From positions 17,688,088-17,752,087 of the forward strand of contig NC_084811.1 of assembly GCF_963583255.1 (NCBI RefSeq): a DNA stretch of 64,000 bases, given 5' to 3'. Below the pieces are notes generated by a model. It had not been told where the DNA came from. It saw only the letters and a program-made list of their open reading frames with translations, and made no database searches. The position numbers and the translations under genes were made by a program. Source of the DNA: Pyrus communis (Eukaryota > Streptophyta > Magnoliopsida > Rosales > Rosaceae). Positions 10,039-21,091 of the stretch are shown piece by piece; the stretch's first letter is position 1; each line of letters starts with the position of its first letter.

Positions 10039-11976
10039 TTAGCTTTTGCTAGTCCTCGAGCAAAACAAAACAAAATAACTCAAAAACACAATCTAGACCC
10101 TCCAACATTACCTCAGAGATTCTTAATGCAACATGACATATTAAAGATCACTACAATCATAAACTTTAGTCATTCCTACACTCGAGCATATACTTAATCA
10201 AAGTCACCATTCCTTAGCTCACATGCAATCAATTAAAACATGATTCGAAGATAGTAACATGCCTTAGAGAATTTACTCAATTCCTTGCAAGTTTCACTCT
10301 TATTTTCACTCAGATTCTCTAACTACACACCCTATACTAGGTATATGTGAGAAGATTGATGTAAACATGAAAACGAACACTCACATATGTTTATAACAAC
10401 GAAGGCACTTTTCTGGAATTTGAAGTGTATATGAATATGATCTCATGAATGGAATGCCACTACTTAGATGCGAGAACCAATGATACCATATGCTCATACC
10501 AATCCCAACCTCCACAAATTGAAATACATAACACCCAAGATAGAAGTCAAAGGGTTATATCGGGGCTAGGGTGATTGGCTAACAAAGAAAGGATATGGAA
10601 AACAAACGTTCTTTAGGCAATAGTAAGCAAAGTGAAGAAATAAGACACTAGAATCACTTTCATGGCAAAGATTGACTCAAACACATTGGGGAATGAATTA
10701 CACCACACTTTTAGGGCCAAATTGAACGTTTTGGACCCTTCCTTCAACAAACAACTCTTGTGAGTTCATTCTCACTTATTTTGAACCTCTTTTTCTTTCT
10801 TTTCACAACTTTTTTTTTTTTTTTTTTTTTCTTTTTCTCACAAATTTCTATCTTTTCTTTTCCCAACCCGTGCCCCTTGTTTCTTGGCACACACACACAC
10901 ACTAACAAATTCCCCCACACTTGTTTTGCTGCCAAGAAAGAATTCATGCTATGTCATGCTTACCATGCTTCAAGAACAAGGGTATGGACGGTCCTATACT
11001 AGGCTAGGTCAGGTTGATATGGGTTAACAAAGAACATAGGCTAACAAGGCTCAATGGGGTTTAAACTTACACACAATTGCACGGGGGATGGCTATTTGGC
11101 TGTTGGTTTGCTACAAACTTCATCTTGTATATGTGTTATGCAATCAATATCATGCTTTGAATGAAATGAATATGAGTTCTAGCATTTGGAACTAAATGAT
11201 GAAACGCCTTCTAAGTAGCAACCGGGCAAGGAATGATGAGATCATGGAACGACTTTAGAAAACAATAATGCACAGATTCATACACTCCAAAGAACGTTTT
11301 AGGTTCAAGTCTTTCAGGGTTGTAGCGTTAGTTTGAGTTCCTTCCTTCAAGCATGTTACAAAAACTGATTTTATCCTTTGTAATTACATGTGGATTCATG
11401 AATTATAACTACAACCAAGCATAAACCAAAGAGTAAATCAAACTTTCATCCATGTTTGTAACATTCCTTAACAGTCATGCAATTAAAGACCGAATCCTCA
11501 TCATTGTGTTGGAAGGTACCCTAAGACACAAACAAGCACCAAAATGACTCAAATGACTCTAAAAACACATCTTTTTGGGTTTTTCAAAAGAATTTTTTCA
11601 AATTTTTATCAAATTTTCGGAGTTTTATGCCAAGACACTATAAAACACACTAAAACACTCTAAAAACGCTTAAAACAGCAAGAAACAACATTCTAAGTGA
11701 TAGGTGAATAAATCCCACGAAATTCATGCAAAAACAAATTGTTTACCCCCCCACACTTGAATCAAACATTGTCCTCAATGTTTTAAGCATAAAGTCACAA
11801 AAGAGCAAGCAATTAAACAAATACGATAAAGAAGGCAAAGTAAAGGCAGTAAAGAAAAGGAAAGGAATAAAAATAAGTCTCTTAAAGGGGTTTCCAAGTT
11901 CTTCTCTATTCGGATGCATGGGTTGCCTCCCACGAAGCGCTTGCTTTTACGTCTTGCAGCCGGACGGGTACTCTCT
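10039..11976 (-). other. Athila-1 non-coding region between pol and 3' LTR
   Basis: About 1.9 kb without coding potential in any frame beyond chance. It holds a T20-class run at 10809-10830 (A-run on the element strand), a (CA)n stretch near 10889, and many AAAACAC repeats near 11560-11680. No env-like ORF, which some Athila elements carry here. Much of it is recognisable at 53955-55720 in Athila-2, so it is a stable part of the family. Confidence 0.75.
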
Positions 11977-12300
11977 TCAATCTTCATTTGAGCCCACGGA
12001 ACGGAAAGGAATGTCTTCCACCACTTGCCCCACACCATGCTCGTAATATGGCTTCAACCGATGCCCGTTCACCTTGAATTCTACGCCATTCCTTAAGCTT
12101 TTTATGTGGACTGCACCATAAGGTAAAACGTTAGTAACAACAAACGGGCCAATCCATTTAGAACGCAACTTACCAGGAAACAAACGTAGGCGAGAGTTGA
12201 AAAGTAACACTTTCTGCCCAACTGTGAAGGTCTTGGTTCGAATCATTTTATCATGGAATGCTTTGGTCTTGGCTTTGTACATCCGGGCATTCTCATAGGC
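11977..12300 (-). pseudogene. Athila-1 integrase C-terminal region
   Basis: After the TAA the same frame reads [38 protein letters not shown] and [19 protein letters not shown], the GPF/Y integrase end of Athila/Tat elements, then [14 protein letters not shown]. The end coincides with the start of the block shared with Athila-2 (GGTTGCCTCCC, GTCTTGCAGCCGGACG, 11922-11967). Confidence 0.85.
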
Positions 12301-13284
12301 TTAATTCCGAATCTCCTCAAGTTCATTCAATTGGAGCTTCCTATGAACTCCCGCTGCATCTATGTCCATGTTGAAAGTCTTCACGGCCCAATGTGCCTTG
12401 TGCTCTAACTCTACGGGCAAATGACATGGCTTACCATAGACGAGCCGAAAAGGTGACATCCCAATGGGTGTTTTGTACGTCGTACGATATGCCCACAGTG
12501 CATCATCTAAACGTAAGCTCCAATCCCTCCTTGTTGGTCCAACGGTCTTCTCCAAAATTTGTTTGATTTCTCGGTTAGACACCTCGGCTTGGCCATTTGT
12601 TTGAGGATGGTAAGGTGTGGAGACCTTATGGTTGACATGGTACTTTCTTAGCAACGCCTCAATGGTCCGATTGCAAAAGTGAGACCCTCCATCACTTATG
12701 ATTACTCTCGGCATTCCAAACCTAGCAAAAATGTTAGTTTTCACGAAATCTGCAACCACCTTAGAATCGTTAGTACGGGTGGCTTTTGCTTCCACCCATT
12801 TAGAAACATAATCAACGGCTAGCAAGATATAAGTGAAACCATAAGATGGAGGGAAAGGGCCCATGAAATCAATGCCCCAAACATCAAAAATTTCAACATT
12901 AAAGACAGGGGTTTGCGGCATTTGGTCCTTGGTACCTATGTTACCCATTCGTTGGCAACGATCACAAGACATACAAAAGGTTCTAGCATCCCTAAATATA
13001 GTCGGCCAATAAAAACCACACTCTAGAACCTTGAGGGCAGTGCGTTGTGTGCCAAAATGACCACCACATGCATATGTGTGACAAAAGCTTAGAATTGAGT
13101 GAAATTCAGAATCATGCACACATCTACGTACAATTTGATCTGAGCAATACTTCCACAAATAAGGGTCATCCCAAACATAGAAACGTGCATCATTTTTAAG
13201 CTTATCACGTTGGTGCTTGTTTAGTTCATTTGGAAATTGTTTAGCCACCAAGTAATTCACTAAACCCTGCGTACCATGGTTCAC
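12301..13284 (-). pseudogene. Athila-1 integrase, HHCC and DDE core
   Basis: [23 protein letters not shown] with [14 protein letters not shown] core: [15 protein letters not shown] (Asp), [13 protein letters not shown] (Asp) and [17 protein letters not shown] (Glu), then WALRL-like and [21 protein letters not shown]. All three catalytic acids are present. A TAA at 12301-12303 truncates it just before the C-terminal region, which is open again below. Confidence 0.92.
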
Positions 13285-13843
13285 TTACCTCAATGGATAG
13301 CAGCTGCTCATCGGGAAAAGTTTCAGGGATAGGTACGGCATGTTCATGCTCCTCGTGGATCATTCGGCTTAAATGGTCAGCCACTACATTCTCGCTTCCT
13401 TTCTTATCCCGGATTTCAATATCAAATTCTTGAAGAAGAAGAATCCAACGGATAAGCCTCGGCTTTGCTTCCTTTTTCGTGAACAAGTACCTCAAAGCTG
13501 CATGATCAGAATAAACGATTACTTTAGTACCAATTAAATATGAACGGAATTTATCTAAAGCAAAAACCACAGCTAGAAGTTCTTTTTCCGTCGTGGAGTA
13601 GTTCAATTGGGCATCATTGAGAGTCCGAGAGGCATAGTATATGACATGCGGCCGCTTGTCTCTTCTTTGTCCTAGAACAGCTCCTAATGCATAGTCGGAT
13701 GCATCGCACATGAGCTCGAACGGAAGGCTCCAATCTGGAGGTACAATAATGGGGGCCGAGACTAGCTTCTCCTTGAGTTGGTTAAATGCCGAATTACACT
13801 CTTCATCAAACTTGAATGGCACATCTTTTTGAAGAAACGGCAA
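13241..13843 (-). pseudogene. Athila-1 RNase H
   Basis: Separate frame overlapping the RT ORF end. Motifs: [17 protein letters not shown] (Asp), [19 protein letters not shown] (Glu), [14 protein letters not shown] (Asp) and [12 protein letters not shown] (Asp). It continues through a linker ending [11 protein letters not shown] second frameshift near 13262-13270 moves the following integrase linker ([16 protein letters not shown]) into the next ORF. Confidence 0.9.
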
Positions 13844-16299
13844 AGAGGGTTGGACATCTTGGAAAAGTCCTTGATAAAACGCCTATAGAACCCTGCATGG
13901 CCAAGAAACGAACGTACCTCTCTAACCGAAGTAGGAGAGGGTAAGTGACGTACAAGGTCTATTTTCGATTTATCTACTTCAATTCCTTTTTCTGAAACAA
14001 TATGTCCTAAAACTATACCTTGTTTCACCATAAAGTGACATTTCTCCCAATTCAAGACAAGGTTAGTTTCAACACATCGTTTCAAAATTAAGGTCAGATT
14101 ATCCAAGCAATTATCAAATGAACTCCCAAATACACTGAAATCATCCATGAAAACCTCAATGATCTTTTCAACAAAATCGGAAAATATACTTACCATACAC
14201 CTTTGGAAAGTGGCCGGTGCGTTGCATAAGCCAAATGGCATGCGACGATAAGCAAATGCTCCAAAGGGACATGTGAATGTGGTATTCTCTTGATCATCCG
14301 GGGCTATCACAATTTGGTTATATCCAGAGTATCCATCAAGAAAACAGTAAAAAGCATGACCGGCTAACCTTTCGAGCATCTGGTCGATGAATGGCAAAGG
14401 AAAGTGATCTTTCCTAGTCATGGCATTTAGCTTCCGGTAATCGATACATACTCGCCATTCAGTCTGAATGCGTGTAGGCACGAGCTCATTATCATCATTC
14501 TTGATAACAGTTACTCCGGACTTCTTGGGAACGACTTGAACTGGAGAGACCCAACGGCTATCGGAGATAGGGTAGATCACTCCGCAATCCAAAAGCTTGA
14601 TTATTTCCTTCTTCACCACTTCCATCATCGGAGGGTTGAGACGGCGTTGAGCCTCTCGGGATGGCTTAGTCCCCTCCTCAAGAAGTATACGGTGCATGCA
14701 TGTGGTAGGGCTTATTCCTTTAATGTCGGCCAAAGTCCACCCTATGGCCGTTTTGTGCTCTCGCAGCACCCTCACAAGCTTCTCCTCCTCCATTGCCGTG
14801 AGACTTGATGAAATGATGACGGGCAATGTTTCGCCTTCTCCCAAAAACACATACTTCAAATGGTCCGGCAACGGCTTAAGTTCAACCGATGGTGCCTGAA
14901 CAACAGAAGGTAGCATCTTAGTGGAAACTGAATTTGAAAGTGAGAGTGGAACCTTACCATATTGTTGTGGCAATGACTCAAGGGCTGCCACAACCTCAAT
15001 TATTTCTTCACTAGAACCCATTGCAAAGAATTCCTCCTCCTTGCCGTGGCCTTGCATTGGCCCAAATCCTTCATTTTTGCGCTCTATGGCCTTAGTGATG
15101 GTTGTTTCCAGGGCGTCCTCGTTCAATTCTTCAAGGTATACCTGTGCCAAAGAATCGATAACATCAATGGAAAAACAAGAATGGTCATCAACGGGATATC
15201 TCATAGTTTCAGAAATATTAAAATCAATCACTTCCCCATCGAATTCCATTGTCAAGGTGCCTTTGTATACATCAATCTTCGTTCGGGCCGTCTTCATGAA
15301 TGGCCTACCAAGGAGAATCGGCAAAGATGTAGAATGGGCTGAATCCTCCATGTCTAGGACGTAGAAATCAGCCGGAAAAATTAAATGGTTCACCTGCACA
15401 AGCACATCTTCCAAAACTCCTTTTGGATACGCGTTAGAACGATCGGCCAATTGTATAATTACACCATCTTGTTTTAATTCACCCAATTTCATAGATGCAT
15501 AAATAGAATAAGGCATGACATTTATGGATGCACCTAAATCAAGCATGGCATGTTCAAAACGATTATGTCCAATCACACAAGGAATCGTGAAACTACCGGG
15601 GTCTTTGCACTTGGTAGGCAGTTTACGTTGCAAAACAGCGGACACATTCTCGCTTACCTTCACTACCTCTTTGTTTGCCCTTCTTCTCTTTGTATTGCAT
15701 AGGTCCTTGAGGAATTTAGCATACTTTGGAACCTGTTTGATTGCATCGAGAAGCGGTATGTTCACTTGCACCTTCCGGAACGTTTCAAGAATGTCCTTCT
15801 CGCTTTCTTCCTTTTTTTCTTGCATGAACCTGCGAGGAAAAGGTACATTGGGCAGATTAGGACGTGAAGTACATGAATTTGAACTTAAATTACCTGATTT
15901 GGCCGAGTTAGGGTGATTGGGGGCCTGCGGCATTGGGTTTTTCACCCTTGCCGTGGGTGAGCTAGACACTGCCTCAGGTTGTGTCGTCTCTTCATCTACT
16001 TTCTGGGCAGATTTGGGATTGTTTGGCTCGGTCCCAACTTCTTTTCCACCCCTTAGGGTGATGGCCTTGGCGGATTCGAATCCTCCCTTTGGATTGACTG
16101 TGGTTGAGCTAGGAAGCTTTCCTTGCTCTCTAATCTGTCCAAGGAACTCAGAAATCTGCCCTATTTGTTTCTTCATATCCATCATCTCCTTCTCGTTATT
16201 TGCTATCCGGTTGTTTTGATTTTGCAACCCCTGCGAAATAGAGGTTAGTAATTGCATAGCTTGATCACTTTCCAAGGACGTACCTGAATGAGATGATGC
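13762..16299 (-). pseudogene. Athila-1 gag end, protease and reverse transcriptase
   Basis: An 837-codon ORF from 16275, with coding similarity from 16299. Coiled-coil gag tail with NNRIANNEKEMMDMKKQIGQ, then the Athila signature AITLRGGKE, then a protease region (AMLDLGASINVMP, ILLGRPFMKTARTKIDV). RT segments: LLEEGTKPSREAQRRLNPP, SRWVSPVQVVPKK, WRVCIDYRKLNAMTRKDHFP, FYCFLDGYSGYNQI, MPFGLCNAPATFQRCM, the catalytic VFMDDFSVFG and VLGHIVSEKGIEVDK. It shifts frame in an A5 run (T5 on plus, 13826-13830) just before RNase H. Confidence 0.92.
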
Positions 16300-16667
16300 C
16301 TAAGGTTGTTGGGGTTGTTGGGGTGCATACGGCTTGGAATAAAAACCAGGGGGGTTTGGCCTAAATCCTCCTTGTTGGGCAGCTTGTTGTGGCTCCCTCC
16401 ATTTGAAGTTTGGATGGTCCTTCCATCCGGCATTGTAAGTGTTCGAGTATGGGTTGTTTTGATTTTGTCCTTGGAAACCAATTACATTGGCAAATTCCCA
16501 CCCACCATTCTCGATTAGTTGAGGGCACTTGTCGGATGGATGCCCTTGAATTGAGCACACGCCACAAACTTGGTGTTCTTGTGCTTTTGGACCAATCACA
16601 ACCTGAGAAACAAGAGAAGTAAGATTAGCAAGTTGTGATTGAATTTCAGAAATAGCACTCACCTCAT
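16300..16667 (-). pseudogene. Athila-1 gag zinc-knuckle region
   Basis: Gives SEIQSQLANLTSLVSQVV, the knuckle CGVCSIQGHPSDKCP, then ENGGWEFANVIGF and an Asn/Gln/Pro-rich tail. It terminates at TAG 16300-16302; coding similarity resumes in the same frame directly after (next feature), so the stop is an acquired nonsense mutation. Confidence 0.85.
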
Positions 16668-17540
16668 TTACACTTTTTGCCGTGGGGCTTCCCTTTGGCC
16701 CACTCCTTCATATTGTTGAGCGTTGAGCGCTCGGTTGGCTATGAGAATCTTGGCATCCCTTGGTGTTTTGTCCACCAATGCTCCTCTCGCTGATGCATCA
16801 AGCATTTGACGTTCGATAGGAAGGAGGCCCTCATAGAAATATTGAAGGAGAAGTTCCTCCTTCATTTGATGTTGAGGACATGAAGCTACAAGGCCCTTGA
16901 AGCGCTCATAATAAGCCGGGAATGTCTCACCATGATTCTGTTGAATACCACTAATTTTCTTCCGTAGGAGAATCACTCTCGAATTAGGGAAGAATTTCTC
17001 CAAGAAAGCACGCTTCATACTCTCCCACGAAGTCACAGTTCCCGGGGCTAGTTCGTAGAGCCAATCTTTGACCTTGTCCATAAGTGAAAATGGAAAGGCC
17101 TTCATCTTCAATATACTCCCATCCACAGTGACGGGGGTCATGCTCGAACAAACCACCTCGAACTCCTTCAAGTGTTTGTTGGGGTCTTCCATAGACAAGC
17201 CATGGAACTTCGGAATATGGTGTAACAAACTGGATTTGAGTTCAAACACCTCAGTCTTCCCCTCTGCAGCCGTGGGGTATTGGATACAAAGAGGCAATGC
17301 ATTATCCAAACCCGAGGCCGAAAGCTCCTTGATGGTTCTATTATTTGCTGCCATGGCTTGTTCTTCTTCAAAAATCTGATCCGTGGGCTCTTCTTCTACA
17401 CCTACTTCGTCTTCTTCAAGCCCAGGTTGTGGTGGAGGTTGTGGTGGCTCTTGTTGACTCCTTGTTCTCCTCAAGGTGCGTTCAAAATCACCGTCAAAGT
17501 CGGAGATGTTCTCTATAATAGGCCGAGAGCTACGAGTCAT
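16668..17540 (-). pseudogene. Athila-1 gag, N-terminal 290 codons
   Basis: Starts MTRSSRPIIENISDFDGDF at 17540. A Pro/Glu-rich segment is followed by the gag domain: FHGLSMEDPNKHLKEFEVVC, AFPFSLMDKVKDWLYEL, SWESMKRAFLEKFFP, FPAYYERFKGLVASCPQH and LLQYFYEGL. The frame ends at TAA 16668-16670 after passing a T5 run (16674-16678); the continuing gag sequence (NEVSAISEIQSQLANLTS) is in another frame. A one-base change in the homopolymer is the simplest explanation, and could also be a sequencing error. Confidence 0.88.
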
Positions 17541-17653
17541 ACACAGTACCTGAAAAATAAGAAAACAAACAAACTAAGAATCTGAAATAAGAATGCACGA
17601 AAAACAAAAAAATAAAAATAAAAATAAAGACAAGGGATTAGCAAAGTTGCTAA

Positions 17654-17671
17654 TCCCCGGCAACGGCGCCA
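17654..17671 (-). other. Primer-binding site, tRNA-Asp type (Athila-1)
   Basis: Plus strand TCCCCGGCAACGGCGCCA equals the 3' 18 nt of plant tRNA-Asp including CCA, so the minus strand binds that tRNA. tRNA-Asp priming is the rule in Athila elements. It lies six bases from the LTR border. Confidence 0.9.
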
Positions 17672-17677
17672 AAAATT

Positions 17678-19534
17678 TGATGCGAACTATTTAAGCACAC
17701 AAATTAAAACCCTCGTTTGACAATTGTAGTAGAATGGATAAGTGAGGGATCGTTCTAGACCGGGGATTAGGAGGGCTTGCTAAAACCTTCTAAATTGACT
17801 TCAAAACATAAAAACTAAATTAAAACAGATTTAAGACACTTGGGAACAAGGAAATAAAAAAAAAGGGGTTTTAGTTTTTTTTTTTTAACGAAGTTGAAAT
17901 AAACAAACAAAATGCAAAAATGGACAGATTGTAAACAAGTGTTGTGAAACAAGATGGTTGGTGAATTAGCTAGAGGTTCTTTCTCCACACATGATATTTA
18001 TGCATCTGAATCAATTTCCAATTATTCCTTCATTGAATTATGAACGACAATGCCCCAAATTAACCGTGACATCACTAGTTAACCCTCAGATTTTCCTTAT
18101 ATTATTGGATTGGATGGCATCATTCGACAACCCAAAACATTCTCAAAAGTTCCCTACATGTCATCATAATAGAGATACAATCGAAGATCATTAAGAATAA
18201 TGAAAACCATAAGCATTGACAAAGCATTTGCAACTATGACATCATGTTACTCATGCTAAGAATTAAACTTAACGCGATCGTGACAAGCGACCTTCACTAC
18301 TTTCAAGTATAAGTTAGTAACGATTATGTGAAACCTTCTTAAACTTTAGCCACATATTCATGCATGCTAATTAAGTGCCGACCCTCAATCAACAAACACA
18401 AATAAGTTAATCATCAAATAGTTAAGCCAATTGCATTCACGAATCAAGAGTTCATAACCGGAATTCATCAATTCATATCACATAAATAATCATGGTATTG
18501 AAATCACTCCTAGCCAAAAAGGGTTTAGTTCCTCATATTTGCAATAAAACAGATACAAACAAATTTAGACATAGAATAACAAAGTAGAAAACACCTAGAA
18601 TGTTCCAACAACTCCAATTGAAGAGCCAAACAATTGCACAGAATCTGTCCCCTTTCCCTTGCTTGCGGCAGGTTGTGTAGGTGTAGTTTCTAGGCTGTTT
18701 TGATGATGTAGAATGGAATGGGGAAGGTGTAGAAGCACGGCAAGGGTAGTAGGGTGAGTATGGATGAGTGTTTGAGGGTTGGAAGAAGGTGGAAGGCTCG
18801 GCAAGAGGGGAGGAAGGCTGCGGCAAGGGCTAAGGGTTTTCTGCAGTGCTGTTTTTATTTTCTGGAATGTAGAATGAGTTCTCCGGTCTGTCCCCTGGCC
18901 AACGGGGTTAAATTATGTAAATATATGCATCCAAAACCCTAGGGCAATCAGATTAGGGCCTTTAAAAACCCAAATCCATCAGAAATTAGGTTAACACAAT
19001 TGGGTTTTTAAGTGGAACAAGGCCTAAGGTGCGGCAAGGGCTAGGGTGAGTGAATGGGCTTCCTAAAATACCTTGCAAGGCAAGGAAATCAAGTCAATGG
19101 ACCCTAGGTGCCACGGCAAGGGTTAGGGGAAAAGGAATGGCCCATCTAAGAGCCCAAAGCCGAGAATAGAAAGTTTCGAAAATGGAAATTTCCAAGAATG
19201 GAAACTTCCAACTTAAGAAACTTTGATCTCCAATTCCAAATTCTTTGTTCTTCACTTTCATTTCTTCATCCGTCTTGAATTTCCAATCTTCACATCACCA
19301 TTCACTTCTTGGCTCAAATGCACTTCGAATTCATCCTCTCGTTTAGCTCCAAGCATGTCCAAACCAACATAGGCCCAACTTGCTCCAAAACGCTCCAAAA
19401 TGCACCCTAAAGCATATTAGGCCCTTAAAACCTGAAAACACACAAAAGTAGTTTAAAGAGCTAAAATAACTAAGAACTAACAATGTAAATGCACGAAAAC
19501 AAGCATACTAAGTCGCATAAATATGCTCGTATCA
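17678..19534 (-). repeat. Athila-1 5' LTR (1857 bp)
   Basis: Partner of 8169-10025; adjoins the tRNA-Asp PBS, so it is the promoter-bearing LTR on the minus strand. Visible differences from the other LTR include 18022 (A for G), 18507-18508 (CT for TC) and 19494 (G for A). Confidence 0.93.
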
Positions 19535-19539
19535 GCTCC

Positions 19540-20037
19540 ACAATCAATTAAGACTCTAGCAAAACAACCAAGAATGTTCAACGTACCCATAATCAAGTCT
19601 GGGTTGTTCTGAGCGTCCTGCAGAGAAATATTGTGAAGACGCCCCTGTCCCTGCTGACGCCCGCCACGGCCTCTGCTCGCCTGAACACCGCGTCCCTGAG
19701 CACCACGCCCCTGACTGGGCTGGCCCGACTGTCTCGAAGACCTTGCACTGCTAGTGGCAATCTCACCCTGCTGATACTGTCCTCCCTGATACCACTGAGA
19801 ACCACCCGCTGGAGCTGGAGGATACGGCATATAGCCGCCTGAATACTGGGGATAGCCACCCTGGGAATAGGGATCCTGAGGGTACTGATACTGCCCCGGA
19901 GCATAAGGGACAACATCACCCTGATAGTGGTAAGCACCACCTCGACTCGTCTGGCCGTAGCTACTAGGACCCTGGATCTGCTGGAGTGGTGCAGGGGGTG
20001 GCATAAAGGTCTGCTGCGGTTTCTGCTGCTGCTGACC
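19540..20037 (-). pseudogene. Tekay-1 gag-protease linker and start of protease
   Basis: Continues the gag frame after the nonsense codon: a Gln/Gly/Tyr/Pro-rich low-complexity segment, then HNISLQDAQNNPDLIMGTL and the beginning of a retroviral-type aspartic protease, VLIDCGA. The Athila-1 insertion (TSD GCTCC at 19535-19539) cuts the gene here, just after the catalytic Asp-Cys-Gly-Ala. The remaining protease is on the far side, from 8163 down. The ORF that seems to run on beyond 19540 only reads into the Athila LTR. Confidence 0.88.
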
Positions 20038-21012
20038 CTAGGGACAATTCGCCGCTCTATGTCCCACCTGTCCACACGTGAAGCACCCACTGCTACCACG
20101 CCTACACTCGCCGAAATGCCGGTTGTTACACCTACGGCAAACTGGGGCTCTGCCTCGCCCACCATCACCCTGCCTCTGGCCTCTAGCGCCACCAGAAAAT
20201 CTACCTCCATGACCCTGTCCAGTGGCACTGAAGCCACCGCTCGAAGAACTAGAACTAGCACCACCCCTCTTGAAGTTCTGCGTCTGACGGGGCCCGAGCG
20301 ATGCCTGACCTTTACCTTTGTCCTCTTTCTTCTGGTTGCTGTTCTTCTCTTCATCAGTATCGCTCGACATATTCTCAGAGTCCTCGATCCTCAACAGTAT
20401 CTCATAGAAGTCCCGGTAAGTCTCGCTGTGGACAGTAGTCGCCATAGAACGCCACTTCTTCCTGGTGCCCAAACGGAAAAGACGAAGCATCTCCGCCGGA
20501 TTACCAGCGACATCAGGATGATAACGAGACAAATCCGTAAACTTGCGGTAGTACTCATTCGCCGACATCTTCCGCTGCTTCAGTTCGGTAAACTCCTGCT
20601 TCTTTCTATCGATGTACTCAGGGGGCACATATCTCCTCTTAAACAAATCCGTAAAAACATTCCAATCCGTCCTCTGATCTGGAGTCAACCTACGAAGCTC
20701 ATGCTCCCACCAAGCTGCAGACTCCGTATCCAGGAACCACGAGGTCGTCTCGACCCACCTCTCCATAGGCAAGTTCCCCTGATTATGCAGCACACGGAAA
20801 GTCTTCTCTATGTGTTCTAGCCAGCGCTCTGCGCCCTCATGCCCCTCACTGCCCTTAAACTTATCTAACTTCAGATTGTACATAGTCTCCAGAGGAGTCC
20901 TCTGGGGAGGGCGCATCACTGACTGAAGGGCTGTAGCAAAAGCTTCCCCCAACTGAGTAACATCGGGGAAGCTAGACTCAGAAGTACGACGGGGTTCCCG
21001 ACGAGGCGGCAT
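20038..21012 (-). pseudogene. Tekay-1 gag, N-terminal part through zinc knuckle
   Basis: Starts at the ATG at 21012 (MPPRREPRR) and is open to a TAG at 20038-20040. A retrotransposon gag domain fills roughly residues 50-200 (WLEHIEKTF, WWEHELRRL, FKRRYVPPEYIDRKKQEF, EYYRKFTDLSRYHP). It is followed by an acidic/lysine linker, a Gly/Ser/Arg-rich segment and a CCHC knuckle CFTCGQVGHRAANC at the end. The related Tekay-2 sequence is open at the stop position, so the TAG is a mutation and not the gag end. Gag forms the virus-like particle in which reverse transcription occurs. Confidence 0.9.
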
Positions 21013-21076
21013 AATTCTGACAGAAGACACCAAAATCATTAGAATACTCACAAGGACAGAGGACTGCCAAACCTAG

Positions 21077-21088
21077 GCTCTGATACCA
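21077..21088 (-). other. Primer-binding site, tRNA-Met type (Tekay-1)
   Basis: Minus strand TGGTATCAGAGC lies three bases inside the 5' LTR end (21092), complementary to initiator tRNA-Met. Confidence 0.9.
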
Positions 21089-21091
21089 AAC

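Larger units (their letters stand above)
8169..19534 (-). mobile_element. Athila-lineage Ty3-gypsy retrotransposon (Athila-1)
   Basis: Complete 11.4-kb element with 1857-bp LTRs, perfect 5-bp duplication GCTCC (8164-8168, 19535-19539), tRNA-Asp PBS and purine tract. Gag and pol have the Athila profile (AITLRGGKE after gag; RT VFMDD; no chromodomain). About 2 kb of non-coding DNA lies between pol and the 3' LTR. Eye comparison of the LTRs finds about 7 differences (about 0.4%), so insertion is recent relative to its Tekay-1 host. The coding region has two stops and three frameshifts, so this copy is not autonomous unless some are sequencing errors. Confidence 0.93.

Noticed and set aside
19593..20820. 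Long ORFs at 19593-20354 (minus) and 19927-20820 (plus)
   Set aside because: Shadows of the Tekay gag, which is rich in Arg/Gly/Gln codons that leave other frames open. The gag frame has the recognised domains.
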